This document shows, piece by piece, positions 47,266-59,399 of a stretch of 64,000 nucleotides of DNA. The stretch spans positions 434,001 through 498,000 of the forward strand of contig JAITYX010000121.1 of the NCBI GenBank assembly GCA_021018815.1, in the 5' to 3' direction. Position 1 is the first letter of the stretch; the number at the start of each line of letters is the position of its first letter. The notes below the pieces were generated by a model that made no database searches, had not been told where the DNA came from, and worked only from the letters and a program-made list of their open reading frames with translations. The stretch comes from Talinum fruticosum. Its lineage: Eukaryota; Streptophyta; Magnoliopsida; Caryophyllales; Talinaceae. The translations under genes were made by a program, and so were the position numbers.

Positions 47266-48720
47266 ATGTCTACGAGAATAGCTCATCCTATTGAAAGGAC
47301 AAGATCCGAGAAATTAGTTCATGATGATTTCTTGGAAAGAGAATGGTATCCTCATGACGAGATGGAGCCCTAATGACCTTTTGGTGGAAACCGAGAACCA
47401 TATTTCTTCGCTTGCTATTTCTCCTTTGGTATGCTTGTGTAAACTTGTTTTATTTGCTCACTTGGAGTAATACCTCTACTAAATCTTGTTAGATTTTCAA
47501 TTTGCGTAAGGGTTCCATTCAGAGAAGCGGGGCTATCTCAAAATTCATGGAGACATTAAGAGAAAGTAATGACTCTTTTGAGAAAATCATGAACAACATT
47601 GGGTTTGGTTCCCTTTATATTGTTGTAAACCATTTATTTGATAAGAAAGAATGTGACCCCATCTCGAGCCATTAGCGAACGCTTTTGGGATACCACTAAC
47701 ACATTTCATCTTCCTTTTCGGGAGATGACTATTACTCCGTTTGACTTTGCCATCCTCTCGGGTTTCGGTTTGTCTGGGAGCCTATATTCTATGACCAAAA
47801 TTTGTTCAAAAACTATGACTATTTGCTTCACCTCTTTGGTCATGTGGCCAGTAGGTTTCCTCGGGAAAATTTCTTTAAGTATGCTATCCTTTTTAGGCTT
47901 TTGAGAATGTTGAGTTTTAGGCTCAACATACCCCACAACAAGTTCGGGTCATGCTTGCTCTCTTGCTAAGCACATCGATCTTCACCGACCACGCTTCAAA
48001 GGATCATGTTCACTATTTGGTGAACCTAGCGGACTCGGACGAGGTTAGAGATCTTAATCGGGGTGTGCTCGCTTATGCTTGCCTTATAAAGGGTTTACGC
48101 TCCGGTGTGAGGCATAAAAAGGCCGAGAGGGTTTTAACAAACTATCTCCCTTTATGCGGCTTGTAGACGATCATTGAGGTATGCTCCCTTTCTATTTTTT
48201 ATTACCAAAATTCTTTATCTTGCATGGATAAAGGTCTCACTTGTCTTGCTAAACTGCAGCCGTAGCTATATGAGTATTTTCCTCACCTTTTGCCAAGTTC
48301 AAGAAATTATCCTTCATTCCCGGCCTTGGTACCATGGGCTTAAGTCCACCTTTGACGACCCAAAGCTCATGAACTCGGCCTTTGAGGTCCGCCCTCAACT
48401 AATTGGCTTCAGTATGTCACTTTCAAGCTTTAAATTTGAGTCAAGATATACCTAGAAAATTTTCTTCTTCATTGCCCCGTCTGCTCCCCGACCCACGCCC
48501 TACGAGTGGCCCTGTGGGCAAGGCCGTGGTGGTCGGCGCCAACCGAGAGCCGGGCGTTTGGTGCCCAATTTTGTTGTTTTTGCTTATCTCCTCATGGGTT
48601 TTAGGTGTGCATGGCAATTTCCACCCTTGGATCCAACTTCAACTCCCTCCGAGTGTAGGTGTGGCACGAGAATTGACCGAGAGGAGGATCTTATTTGAAG
48701 GACCTTTTGGATATTGTTAG
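47266..48720 (+). pseudogene. Plant mobile domain (PMD) gene carried by a gypsy element, broken
   Basis: ATG at 47266 gives a short first exon (MSTRIAHPIERTRSEKL...) to a stop at 47373; an intron may begin before it. Next, 47638-47904 contains ERFWDTTNTFHLPFREMTIT and FAILSGFGLSG, a PMD signature. 47951-48166 continues with VNLADSDEVRDLNRGVLAYA, then LYEYFPHLLP near 48260 in another frame. PMD proteins occur as host genes (MAIN and MAIL1 of Arabidopsis) and in Ty3/gypsy and Mutator elements; their molecular role is not settled. It runs opposite to the surrounding Tat sequence. Copy 1 of this region (6.2-9.0 kb) lacks it. Confidence 0.6.
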
Positions 48721-50389
48721 TATTTTGGCAAACGAATCAGCCTCAAATGTGTTATAACACATGGCCTCCGTTCGTTCCCTATGATACACCTAAAATAATG
48801 TTTTATTTTTGCTCCCTTACTCAAGGGCAACAAGAAGAAGCAACTACCGGGTATATCTATACCTAGTTTTTAAACATGCATTCATTCTATGCTCATCACT
48901 TAGGGCATATTTTGATTCGATTGGTGAGCCTTCATCAATTTCTTTTTTTCTAGTTGATTTTCTCGTGTGGAAATGAACTTCAGCCTTTGTAGCTTTTCCC
49001 GGAGGACATGTATATCCCACGTCTTAATGTTGATGTGTCCTAACCCCGAGAATCCCCATGTTATGTGAGAATTCAAGAAATTCCTGAAGAGTAGTGTGTG
49101 GCGCACCTTCTTCCTAAGAACTAAAAACCGGTAAGATTTTTATGCTCTTTACTTTTAGTTCTATGCTAAAAGTGTCTTGCTAACATAATGAATCTTGTAG
49201 TACAACTGGGAGTAGTCTCGAACTATGTCAATCAGGTTCCAATATGCACTTGGAGGTATTAAGGATTTATTTACTATAATGACTTTCAAAACATTTCGGG
49301 TGAGTCTTAGTTAGTGTAAGTGCTAACATTACTAATCTTGTAGTAAACGTGCTCATCTCTCCATTATTTTTGTAGGGTCATCGGTCTATATCTTCTTCGT
49401 TAGGAGGATTCGTTGGTGGCTCGGCGACTAAATAATGCCATCCGGTGGTACGGCTGGAGCGGGTACTTACCAACTCGTACACACTTGTTCACACCATCGT
49501 AGTGCTTCCAAAGTGGGGCATAGCACATAGATACCTGGGCCTAACTTTATTTAGGATTGTATTGACATCATGCCTCTCTAAGCAGTTGACCTCACGATAA
49601 CTCGATTGATTTCAATCGGACGTCATATAGCGGGCCTTCTCATAGAGCCTCTAAATCTCCTTAGGACCACGTGGGTAGCTCTTCACAAGTCGGCGGGGAC
49701 GGAAGATTTTCCACATCCATCTAGGAGGATTTCGGCAATTACATCTTCGATGACACCGCCGATGATGAAGATTGGTCTTCACGTTATAAGGTGCTTTTCT
49801 TTAATGTTTAATGTTTCGTAATATTTTGACTCCATTCTAAACATGCATTCTTTTATTAATATGATGCGAAAAATTCTAAGGAACATTACAAAGACAAATC
49901 GAAAAGAAAATTTTGCACTAGCCCTCATTCCCCTAAAAGAAACTAATAAAATAGGAGATAGGAAATTGTAAATGCACGGTCCAAAAATAATAGGGCTTTG
50001 CTGAAATAGGCCTGGAGCGAGAAATAGGAATGGCCCAAGGAGTGTTCGGGCCGAAAAGGAAATCGGAGCGGCTGGTCCGGCCGACGCCAGCCAAGCATGT
50101 GGCTGAGGTTCTCACGGTCATCGGTGGCATGGTGTTAGAGGACTCGAACCTCGAGTATGCTAAATTGGACCCTCAGCGAGATACCAAAAATTATACCTTC
50201 TAAACCTTCTTCTACAACTCCTTCATAAAAACAGTTCCTAAGAAATTGCTTGAGTGCCGTGAATTTTCTTTTTCACTACAAAGATGAACTATATGATCGA
50301 ATTGTCCCATTGGATGCGCAAGATAATAGATATTGATAGGGTAGGTTTGTGCCACTATGGACTTAACACCTTGTTTAGCATTCGTCAAG
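48721..50389. other. Non-coding part of the Tat 3' region, copy 2
   Basis: 49180-50389 parallels 2440-2517 and 6212-7400 on the plus strand. Both have a run of short, partly shared open pieces without a recognisable domain. 48721-49180 has no counterpart in the window. I see no gene. Confidence 0.4.
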
Positions 50390-51780
50390 TGAAAGTTTAT
50401 TGAACTTTCTTAAGGGTCGTTGTGGCCTTTCGGGATCCATATTATCATATTTTTTGATTTGGGGATAAGGAGTTGTGTCCCCTTCTCGAAGAGTTTGATG
50501 CCATTTTTGCATTCAACGTGAAACTAAACCTCGTAATGTTGATGCCTTCCACCAACATGCAGGAAACATACAAATGCCTGTTGAAGCTAACTAATACGAA
50601 TCTACGTTGGATTCTTATTAGGGATGAGGTGCATTTAATGAACATGCTAAAGCATTATCACCCAATGCACTCTTCAAGGCCAGCCTACATTCCGAGACAT
50701 CGGGCCATAATCACCTATTTGATAGGTGGTTTCTTATTAGTGGGAGGTCACACGAACACGACTTCGCTGCGTATGCGAGTTTCATTGAGCGAGTTGAAGG
50801 ATCACCGGTCCCTAACTTTGTTGATCGTTGCTTGAAACCATCGTAGGGCTAGACCGAGTCGAAGCAAATCCAGGACGAAGACTTCGCCGACAGCCCCTTG
50901 TTATTGCAGATAAGCGAAAAACAATAGTCGGGAACAAAACGACGAGGCTAGGTGGGCAACGCCGACCAAGAGATGGTGGTTCGATGTTGGCAAAGCCGAA
51001 AAGCCTCCGGATCTACGCAAAGTCTCTTTTTTGGCTCATTTTTTTGTATTTTTGATTTTTCTCCTGTTGGGCCGTAATAAGAATGAATTCGACTGTGTAG
51101 GACTCTAAATAATAATTCTATCTTTTGTGTGTAGATCTGATTGGTAGAGCACACCGCAATCGGTGCGAGCTCCACTAGATGTGGATCTATACTTGGCTTC
51201 GCAATTTTGTCAACGGAAGCGAAGGAGTGTGGACTCGACCACTACGCTTCTTTGTGGGAGGCCTAAGCATCACCCTTTTGTACATTTGGTGGGTCCGAAA
51301 CCAACACTTATTATTTCGTGATCTGTGTATTATGGCCAATGGGACAAGAACAGGCAATTCCTTACTTTGATTGTGTCCGGCGTGCTACTTTAGAATTGTT
51401 TGCGGGTTTTGGCAGCTCAAGGCGGGTTTCGACATGGCTTGATTATTGGATGAACCTACCAAAGTTGCTGACATCCGTAGATAAGCGAACTATTGCAATT
51501 TCTTAATATTATCCGGAGTAGATAAAAGAAGTTGACCCCAAAAATAGCAACGCATCGAAGACTCGAGAATGAGACCCCAAAGGTGTTGTTCGCTGCTGCA
51601 ACACGGCTTCAAATTCGTGAAGTGAACCCCCAGATTTATGAACGAGCCCACAAGAGAGAGCCATATGCTCAAGAAGCCGAAGAGAGGAGGGCTTGTAGAA
51701 TCGAAGAAATGAAGAAATGCACCCAGGAGGATGCGACTAAGTCTAGCGATCCAAAAGGGAACAAAGTAAAGATCGACTAG
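50390..51780 (+). pseudogene. DUF7745/PMD-like retroelement gene, copy 2, broken
   Basis: The open piece 50473-50835 (120 codons) contains CPLLEEFDAIFAFNVK, MPSTNMQETYKCLLKLTNTN and AIITYLIGGFLLVGG. The preceding out-of-frame stretch near 50435 encodes a FRDPYYH-like block. After stops, 51532-51780 encodes an Arg/Glu-rich segment (RREPYAQEAEERRACRIEEM-like) ending at a stop, 51778-51780. The parallel copy is at 7417-8818. The product is unknown; it may be the second of two plus-strand passenger genes of the Tat element, or the 3' half of one gene with the PMD part. Confidence 0.4.
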
Positions 51781-52011
51781 GGCTGAAATTTTAGAGAGAA
51801 TTTTAGGAAGAAATAAAAAATTTAGGGAATTTTAGTTTTGCCTCTTTGGAATAATTTTTTTCTAAGTAGTATTCTTGTTTTATTTCCCTTATATTAGCTA
51901 TGTACTCAAGTAAGTTGTAGACTTACCTTTATTAATAAAAGTAAGTTTTATGCTCACTTTTATGCTTCATTTGTTTTTATCACTTATCTATACTAATAAA
52001 AGTAAGTTAAA

Positions 52012-52467
52012 CAACCTTAATACGAGCTGATAAACGGGTATATTTATCACACCCCAGGTAAAGAGGCTTCTCCGAATCAGCTAACAATTGCTCCTATACA
52101 TGTGGTTGATCGACTAATTAACGTTCTACTTCACGAACCAGATTTTCAGGTTGATCTTCTAATTCCACACTCGCTGGATTCATTTTCATCATACCCTTGA
52201 TCTTCCTCTCGAACGCCATTATTCACAAACTTCTCTTCCCCATGCCATACCCACACCTTATAAGTTGTGTCAAACCCATGCCGATAAAGGTGACCTTTTA
52301 CAACCTTAGGGAGCAATCTTGAGGAGTTAAAACACCTTAAACACGAACAAAATATGGATTGTTCTCTCGAATTTGGTGGCATGTTTGACGGAAATCTCTA
52401 GAAAGTTGTTAACACCATTATGATATTCTACACTCATCCTATCACTATAAACCCACGTTCGATCCAT
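52012..52467 (-). pseudogene. CACTA TNPD transposase fragment, N-terminal
   Basis: ATG at 52465-52467 starts MDRTWVYSDRMSVEYHNGVN, a typical start of the plant transposase-associated domain. A shift leads to CSCLRCFNSSRLLPKVVKGH and LYRHGFDTTYKVWVWHGEE (52354-52225). After two stops EKPLYLGCDKYTRLSARIKV follows near 52080-52015. The fragment ends where the gypsy 3' region begins, near 52010, so the catalytic part is gone. No terminal repeats were found, so the element it belonged to is unknown. Confidence 0.75.
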
Positions 52468-53181
52468 ACCTTAGCCACAAACACGAGAAGCAACTCACCA
52501 CATATAGTTTGAGAAATATGTACTTACGCACAAATAATATAACGAGAGCCTCGGATCCTTCTATAGGGATAGATGGTCCTAAACCTATTCAACAATAATA
52601 TGACCCTACACTGTGTAGCAAAATCTTATCATACATTTGACAAAATTCCGACAAGTATCTCCCCTTAGTCCGTCGCATACAACATATGAAAATGAAGTGG
52701 CTAATGTGTATATCCTTAATAGTATGGTAACATAATTAAAGATGCACACATCAAACCCATCGTTATCTTAATTGCACCCGAAGACCGACAGGGAAAATAA
52801 GCACCATGATATCTTCTTAAATTTATGATAAGATTATAATAGCCACACAACCTATTATCGATTATTCTGAAACCTGTCCAACATGGGCAATTCAAAAACC
52901 TATACATACCAAGGTAATATCCTAAGCGCTATACGCAAATTTATGCACATATTGTAACCAAGGACAACTTGTTATTTACAAATTTTTGAACAGTTTCTCT
53001 AAGCCTATGAAATGCATATGATAAATTTATGAAAAACATAGATTGGTAAGAAAAATAATGACGATTATACACAATTAAGCATGCCATTTGTGAAAAACAA
53101 AAAAGATGATGTTACTTATTATATATTCCTAACACGGACCATTATTATAACTTGTTATTTTTTTCTAGTGGTTAAATTTCT

Positions 53182-53183
<2 letters not shown>
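52468..53183. other. AT-rich intergenic sequence
   Basis: No ORF of note. It probably holds upstream sequence of the CACTA fragment. I see no terminal repeat or target duplication. Confidence 0.35.

Positions 53184-53251
<68 letters not shown>
53184..53251. repeat. (TA)n microsatellite
   Basis: About 34 uninterrupted TA dinucleotides. An ORF of Ile-Tyr repeats spanning it is a product of the repeat and is not a gene. Confidence 0.97.
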
Positions 53252-53252
<1 letters not shown>

Positions 53253-53470
53253 CTCTTTTCCTCTATTCGTTGTGTAAGAGAATTGTTTATGTGTATATAT
53301 AGTTTCCTCTTTGCTCCTAATTTTTATGAATACATTATCATAAACTACACATGAGTATTTTAAAAAAATTTTACATAATGCACATGAAAAATTAATATGA
53401 ATAAAATGTTGATGTCATCCCTTTAATTCGCTTTAACGACCCCAAGACATTACTACAACCAAAGTCTATT

Positions 53471-53756
53471 TAACCCTTGTTGTCTTTAACAATGAGATCG
53501 GGTTCACAAGGCAAGACATAAAATCTATGTACAACGTGAGTCGGTCCACGAAGAAAGGGAAAAGGCATAAAGGATTTATCGGAGAAAAAGTTGGTAAACA
53601 ATTACAAAACTAGTAATAATTCCCTATTGTTTATCACCTTTTTCTCTAATAAATCCTGTATCCCTTTTCACTCTCTTTTGGAACGACCCACGTTGTACAC
53701 GAACTTGATGACTTGCCTTGTTAATCTGGCCTCATTGCTAAAGTCAACAAGGGTTA
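53471..53756. repeat. Foldback (hairpin) element, probable MITE
   Basis: The left arm, from TAACCCTTGTTGTCTTTAAC (53471), and the right arm, ending GGGTTA at 53756, are imperfect reverse complements over about 135 bp, with a short loop near 53607-53617. Shared blocks include AACAAGGCAAG/GGCAAGACAT-type words, GTACAACGTG and GGATTTAT. No target duplication is obvious and no ORF is present. It could be a MITE or a hairpin RNA source. Confidence 0.75.
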
Positions 53757-53937
53757 TGGTAACGTGAGTTCTAGTTATGTCATGGGGGTAGTTAAACCAA
53801 ACTAAACAAATGACCCGAACATTTCATTGATGTTTATTATTGTCTTATGCATTACGTAAACTTCAAAAGATCATGTACTCTAGTTTACGACCATGTATAA
53901 TAAAAAAACTTGCAACCAAAAAGGAAACCAGAAATTT

Positions 53938-54330
53938 AGATAATTGGATGAATTAATCTACTCGCAACATCAACTTATCAAAATAACTAAATTTGATAAG
54001 AAATTTATCTTTATGACAAGTATTTAGGGAGCTCCTTATATCTAAATACCTTTCCAATTTTTCTATTTTCACATTTATATTTTCTCCCTTTTGATCCTTA
54101 AACCCTAAACCACAAATTTTTATAATTTCCACAAACACTAAATCATAAATATTTTTATTTCTCTAAACTCTAACCATATTTGGATACCAATTTCGATAAT
54201 TGGGTAAATGAGTCCACCCCAACATCACCTCATCAAAATAAACAAATTTGGATAAAAATCTATCTTTATGACAAGTTTTTGCGAATGACCCTATATATAA
54301 ATTATCTTTCTATTTCTCTAAACCGTAAAC
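53938..54330. repeat. Imperfect direct duplication of about 150 bp
   Basis: Two blocks, about 53938-54130 and 54180-54330, share ATCAAAATAA..AAATTTG and ATCTATCTTTATGACAAG (ATTTATC in the first) in the same order, spaced about 250 bp apart. There is no coding content. 54331-54464 is AT-rich and unassigned. Confidence 0.6.
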
Positions 54331-54479
54331 AAATTTGGATACACTCATTCGATTTACCATCCAAAGTTTCATTCTATTTCCCTTTACTAAATTAAATCCT
54401 AAACTCTTAAACCCTTTTCTCAAACATTTCACGAATTTCCAACTTAACAAACTCAACAAACGTTACTCGGACCTAAAGC

Positions 54480-55075
54480 TCGGTCGGATGAAGGTATTTT
54501 TCTTAGTTATTCATCTCATAGCAAAGCTTATCGCATTTTCAATAAAAGAACTAACAAAGTGGAAGAAAGCATCCACGTTGTGTTTGATGAGATTGAACAG
54601 GAAAAACCAAGTGAGTAATCATACTCGGACCTAAAGCTCAGCAGAGATGATGATCGTAATGAAAATGAGATCATCAAGAATCAAATCCATGTCACTCGGA
54701 ATGAAGTCACTCGGAACGAAGTGACTCGGAATGAGACAACTCAAGAACAAGCTCGGAATGTTGAAGGACAATCTGATGAACAAGCTCACTCGAACAGGCG
54801 TCTACGGATCAACCAATTCAACCTACGGATCCAGGTGAACCAAAGAACAGGTAGAGCTTTCAAGTATGCTTCTAGTCACCTACTAGAAAACATCATTTCG
54901 ACATCAATAGTGGGCTAAGAACTCGTTCCTCTCTTCAAAATCTATGTGCATTCACTGCATTCATTATCATTAACTCGAACCAAGAAATGCACTAGAGGCC
55001 CTAAATGAACCTAAATAGGTAGAGGCCATACAAGAGGAACACAATCAATTCGAAAAAACCAAGTCCGGACTCCGT
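54480..55075 (+). pseudogene. Copia integrase/RT junction fragment
   Basis: 54485-54619 encodes the stretch around SHSKAYRIFNKRTNKVEESI, matching 27060-27200. Then a Glu/Arg/Thr-rich linker with an ACTCGGAATGA unit repeated about three times (54695-54740), then an LNEPK..EAIQEEHNQFEK-like start of RT near 55000-55060 with stops. It is a remnant only. Confidence 0.7.
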
Positions 55076-55250
55076 GATCAAAGCAACGCTCGGTGATCTC
55101 AAGCTTAATGAAGAACATCTCAAGTAAACTCTGTTGCTCTTAGATCTCTCTTCTTCTACTCTTTTCTTTTTATCATTCTCTTCGAGATTTCTCTCTTTCT
55201 CTCTCTCTCTCTCTCTTAAAAGCTCATCTTTTTCTCTTTTATACATCAAA

Positions 55251-56756
55251 ATGTCGAAAAGAGGTTCCCACCTCGATTTTCTTGGTTCCGCAACCAAGAA
55301 ACTTCACACAAAAGCGAGGAAGGCCACTCTACTCCTTCCAAACCTCTTCTCACCCGAGCATCTCACGCTCATTTACCCCGAACTCTTCTCTCGAGTTTTA
55401 CACTCATCTTTCCAGCTACGAGGGTATCCTCACCTCACGCGTTCGGAACATCACCGTTCGCATCAATACTTCCCTCCTCCATCGACTTTTCAAAGTATCC
55501 TCTCTTTTCTTGAACAACAACCCCATACCATTCAACGAGGTTGCTGATGACTTCTTTGAGAAGTACGCTAAAGAATTCCCAGTGGTCATGCAAAAACTTC
55601 TATGTGACCCAACTAAAGTCGAAGCTCGTCTTACGTGTTTCATGCTGATAAAACCTTCTTCTCATAGCATTCTAGCAAGGAGAACCCCAACTCCAAGCAT
55701 CTTATAGCTCTTTTCGATATTCTAGAGGGCTACGAAGTAGACCTCTTTCCCTCCATAATCGAGCAAATGGCGGTTGTGCTGGCTGAGACTCGTAACACGA
55801 AGACCACCCCTCTTCCTTTCGAGGCTCTTCTTACCCTCATCATCAAACAATTCAAAGTTCCTCTTCCCTCAAATCCTAACGCGGTTTCGAGGCTGCCATA
55901 GTCGTTGGAAAAGGGAACTTCTTGGGTATGGACACTGGAAACCCAACCGGGTGTCCGGGTCCATAGCTCGAACCGAGGCCACCTTCTCCGCCTCGGACTC
56001 GGACTCAATCCCTCTCTCTCTACCTCCTCCACCTCAGGTGTTTCTCATATCATCTCTTTTTCCTTGTCCACTACTATCATGGACAAGATGTCCTCAATGT
56101 CCACCGAGTTGAAGGACATCCTCCGGTCATTCAAGACTGTCCTTCGATCAATGACCATTAAGCGAGAAACAGACATAATCCCACATCCGAGAGCGAGCAA
56201 GATGTGATAATCGAGATGAAGGCTCTAGTTAAGGAGCAGAGGGAGTTGATCAAGCTCCTTTAGAATACGTGCTCAAAGGCGGCTCAGGATCCTGTCAACT
56301 TAGACACCACGGAATCCTCGAGTTCAGCCAAATCATCCTCGGAAGAGGAAGAAGAAGCGAAGAAAGAGAAGAAGTGGAGCTTGCGGCTGAGGCAGCTCCA
56401 TCCGAGGAAAGGGAGAAAGAAGTGGCGGAACACGGAGCGGAAGATGGGGGTAAGGGTGCTTTAGAAATGCAACTTGAAGTGATCAACTCGGACAGTGAGT
56501 CCGAGTGGGTAAGAAGACCCTACCGACCCCGGTCGGTGAGCAGCTGGTCGGCCTGAGCACACCCCTCCGAGTAGTCGAGTTCCGGGAGGATGGGCCTCTA
56601 GACGACCTCGTTCGGGCCAGCCACTCGAACCGAGTCGATGCCAAAATCCCAATGCCGCCGCCGCCCGTTCAACCACATCTTCAAGATCTTATCGGCGTAG
56701 GCGCACTACTCGTCCTTCATCTTCCACTCAGTCTGCTTCATCCCCTCCCTCTTAGT
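55251..56756 (+). pseudogene. SIRE-type third ORF, second copy, broken
   Basis: ATG at 55251 (MSKRGSHLDFLGSATKK) is followed by a frame change. The block VRNITVRINTSLLHRLFKVS and FFEKYAKEFP (55400-55590) matches 29930-30070. Then come DKMSSMSTELKDIL near 56080 and a Glu/Ser-rich low-complexity tail to about 56756. A CT-rich leader, including (CT)n at about 55192-55216, precedes it. The same caution about the env label applies as for 29646-31129. Confidence 0.55.
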
Positions 56757-57295
56757 TTTCTTCTTTTTTGTTATTTTTAAGTTTTAAGTTTTTTTTGTCA
56801 AAACATCAAATCTATATCTACTTAATACATTCTTCCTCTTTTTGTTTTTCTTTGAAAGGCAAGGGGAGAATAGTTAGAAAAATTTGTTGTCTCGTTTAGG
56901 GGAGTCTCTCTCACCCTCTTTTATGTAAACTCTTTGCCTTTAATTATAATGCATTTCATTAACAATTTACGAGTTGCTTTATCTCTCGAGTTTATTGCTT
57001 AATGCAATTACATCTCGAGTCTATTATTTCTCGGTTTCTATAATGAAATTTCGTTAATAATCCTGCTATCGAGCATCCAATCATTGATGTATCTATCGGT
57101 ATTTTTCTTACTCCGAGACCTTAGCTCTTACTATGAAATCTCTGTTTATTTGCTCTACTAGTAGATGTGCTCCGATAGAACTTAATTTTATCACATCTTA
57201 TTGACATATTTTCCGAGCAAGATTGAAAAACCAGATCTATATCACTAACAATGTTTTGTCTAAGTATGGAATGCCTTTCATCAAAAAGGGGAGAT

Positions 57296-58895
57296 TGAAG
57301 ACTCGGACTTTACATATACATAACTCTGAGTTCCATCAAAGAATCAGGTATAAGACTTCAGCTCTCTTAAGGTTTTGATTTCAAGTCATTCTATGTGCTT
57401 TAGAAACTTTTACGAGTGATATAGCATCTTTTCGAGTGTTACGGAATCTATTGCATGTGTTTTCATCTGCTTCGAATGACTCGGAAAACATACTCATACA
57501 TGCCATTCTACACACTGTTCGAATCACTTAGACTTCACTCAAATATATCGCATGCTCAAACATTTACTATAATGTGCATAAACTCATATCTCGTCTTCGT
57601 ATTCCAAGAGTTACCATGTTAATTCTTTTTCTAAATCAGCATATTTTGTTTGAATTTTGCGTTGTCTATATCAAGTCCTGTCTACTCGATATTCTTTATT
57701 TGACTTCATTCTCTTTCGGACTAACTCGGATGGAATTTGAGTCTCATGGATATTAGACTCGGAAAATTCCATTCCTTTTTCTAACTAAGATAATTATGTA
57801 CTTAATTATCTTAATTAATTTATTATCTCGTGTCTAATCCTGGACCAAAGTATTTTATACTTTGAGAACCAAATTGATTTACTTTTGTAGGTTATTCAAA
57901 CGACGCTATTCTATTTTTGAATTACAAAAGTAACCGGCTTCAAAATGTCAAATCAGCAGCAGACAAGGCTTTTTCCACTTCGACCTAGGCCCGGACAATC
58001 GTGTCGAGTTGTGCTGTTTCCAAAGCGGGAATCGCAACGCTAAGCTTAACGGTGGTTTCCACCTTATTTTTCAAGACACTACCAGTGAATTGGAACTACT
58101 AAAGAAGTCAAGAGCCATTGCCCAACATTCACACCTCAACGGATATTTTCCGAGTGACTCGGAAAATTCATTACAACGGTCACAAAGGACTTCCGATCGG
58201 AAGATGGTCACAACGACTCATCCGCTTGGTTATCTATAAATAGAAGCCAACTCTCAAGAGTTGAAGATTGCTAAACCAACTGTCAATACACATACTTGAG
58301 CAAAAGTCTTTGTATTAATACTCAATCTTCTACTTACAACTCCAACTCGTATTTTATATTCTCTCGAGTCGTAAGGTCTTGTAATCTGTTACAAACACTT
58401 ATTCTTACTTTATGAGTAAGGTCCCTTAACCGAGCTGTAAGGGTTAATTCAGCTCAGTTGTCCCTAGCTGTAAAGGTTATCTTAGTTAGAAAGTACTAAA
58501 TCGGATAAAGGAATTTCGAGTCTAAGAAAAACTTGTAAGGAGTTGTCTAAGGAGAGCAACTCCGGTTGAGTCATTCTATTATATTTTGTGGATTCAAAAT
58601 AATGGATTTCACTTCATGCTTCGATTAGCACGATTCGTGGTTTTCTGCCCCATGAGGGTTTCCACGTAATTTCTAAGTTGATACTTTTCTTAGTCTAATC
58701 AAGACAGACAGATTTAAAGTTCTCGTCCAATCTATATCTTCATCTTCCTCTTAACTCGAGTCGGTTATTTTCTCGAGTTTATTCTTGACTCACACTATCC
58801 TCGTAGTCATATCTAGTGCTTAACTCGAGCGAATTTCCTCATCACCCTATTCACCCCCTCTAGGGTAACTTAGCTTCTCCGAGAGCAAACCTTCA
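57296..58895 (+). repeat. Copia 3' LTR, full length
   Basis: 1600 bp, starting TGAAGACTCGG after the polypurine tract and ending ACCTTCA-like (CTTCA). TATA box TATAAATAG is at 58235-58243. It is more diverged from the two LTRs at 22396 and 31666 than they are from each other, so it is an older insertion. Confidence 0.9.
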
Positions 58896-58978
58896 AATGA
58901 CATCCAAATACACGACGCCTGTTAGCCCTCGTTAAATGTCATTTTTAACCATAGTTAAAAGTGGTTCCTGTATTAGTG
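58896..58978 (+). mobile_element. Terminal stub of a fourth CACTA-like Ptta/Ulp1 element
   Basis: Matches the last part of copy C (34065-34153), including TACACGA(C/T)GC, a GTTAAATG block and AAAGTGGTTCCTGTATTAGTG at the end. 58978 is followed by gypsy tail sequence. The rest of this element is replaced or displaced by the copia element on its left. Confidence 0.75.
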
Positions 58979-59399
58979 TTGGAACCATGTGTAGGCAAGT
59001 GGATCTTTGGACCCATCACGTCGGATATTCGATCGCTTTTACTAAATTATTTACGTAAAATAGTAAACTTTTGTACATATTATTATCCACTAATGAGCAC
59101 GTTAGTACAGCAGATTATTAGGCCAAGCTTCAAATCAAAGAACGACCGAAGTTTTAGCATAAAAATTCTTTGAGCTTCAGGACTCGATCAAGCCAAGGTC
59201 ATGACTCTCTTACCGAACTTCGGAACACACGGATCGCGATCAAGTCCAGGCCCCATCTCAAAGTTCATGTTTGAGAGTAATTAATTCCAGACAATACAAA
59301 TCAATCGAGCATGCAAAACAACGTGCGAAGCGAGATAAGTACCCTTTAGTGTCTACTTTGACCCTTCAACTTTCGGACTTAGTTAAAGTGGGGGCTACC
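58979..59399 (+). other. Tat 3' tail with polypurine tract (plus strand)
   Basis: Reverse-complement counterpart of 46459-46960. It ends in AAAGTGGGGGCTACC at 59385-59399, the polypurine tract directly before the LTR. There is no gene. Confidence 0.7.

Larger units (their letters stand above)
54465..58895 (+). mobile_element. Deleted SIRE-like copia element (5' truncated)
   Basis: Same family as 22396-33240. It begins inside the integrase C-terminal region near 54480, runs to the start of RT near 55075, skips RT and RNase H, then continues with the third ORF, 3' non-coding region, polypurine tract and a full 3' LTR. There is no 5' LTR or gag. Its right end abuts the terminal 83 bp of a CACTA-like element (58896-58978), so it had inserted into that element. 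Confidence 0.85.

Noticed and set aside
53081..53302. Plus-strand ORF of 73 codons with a long Ile-Tyr run
   Set aside because: It is created by the (TA)n microsatellite; no protein family fits and there is no gene context.
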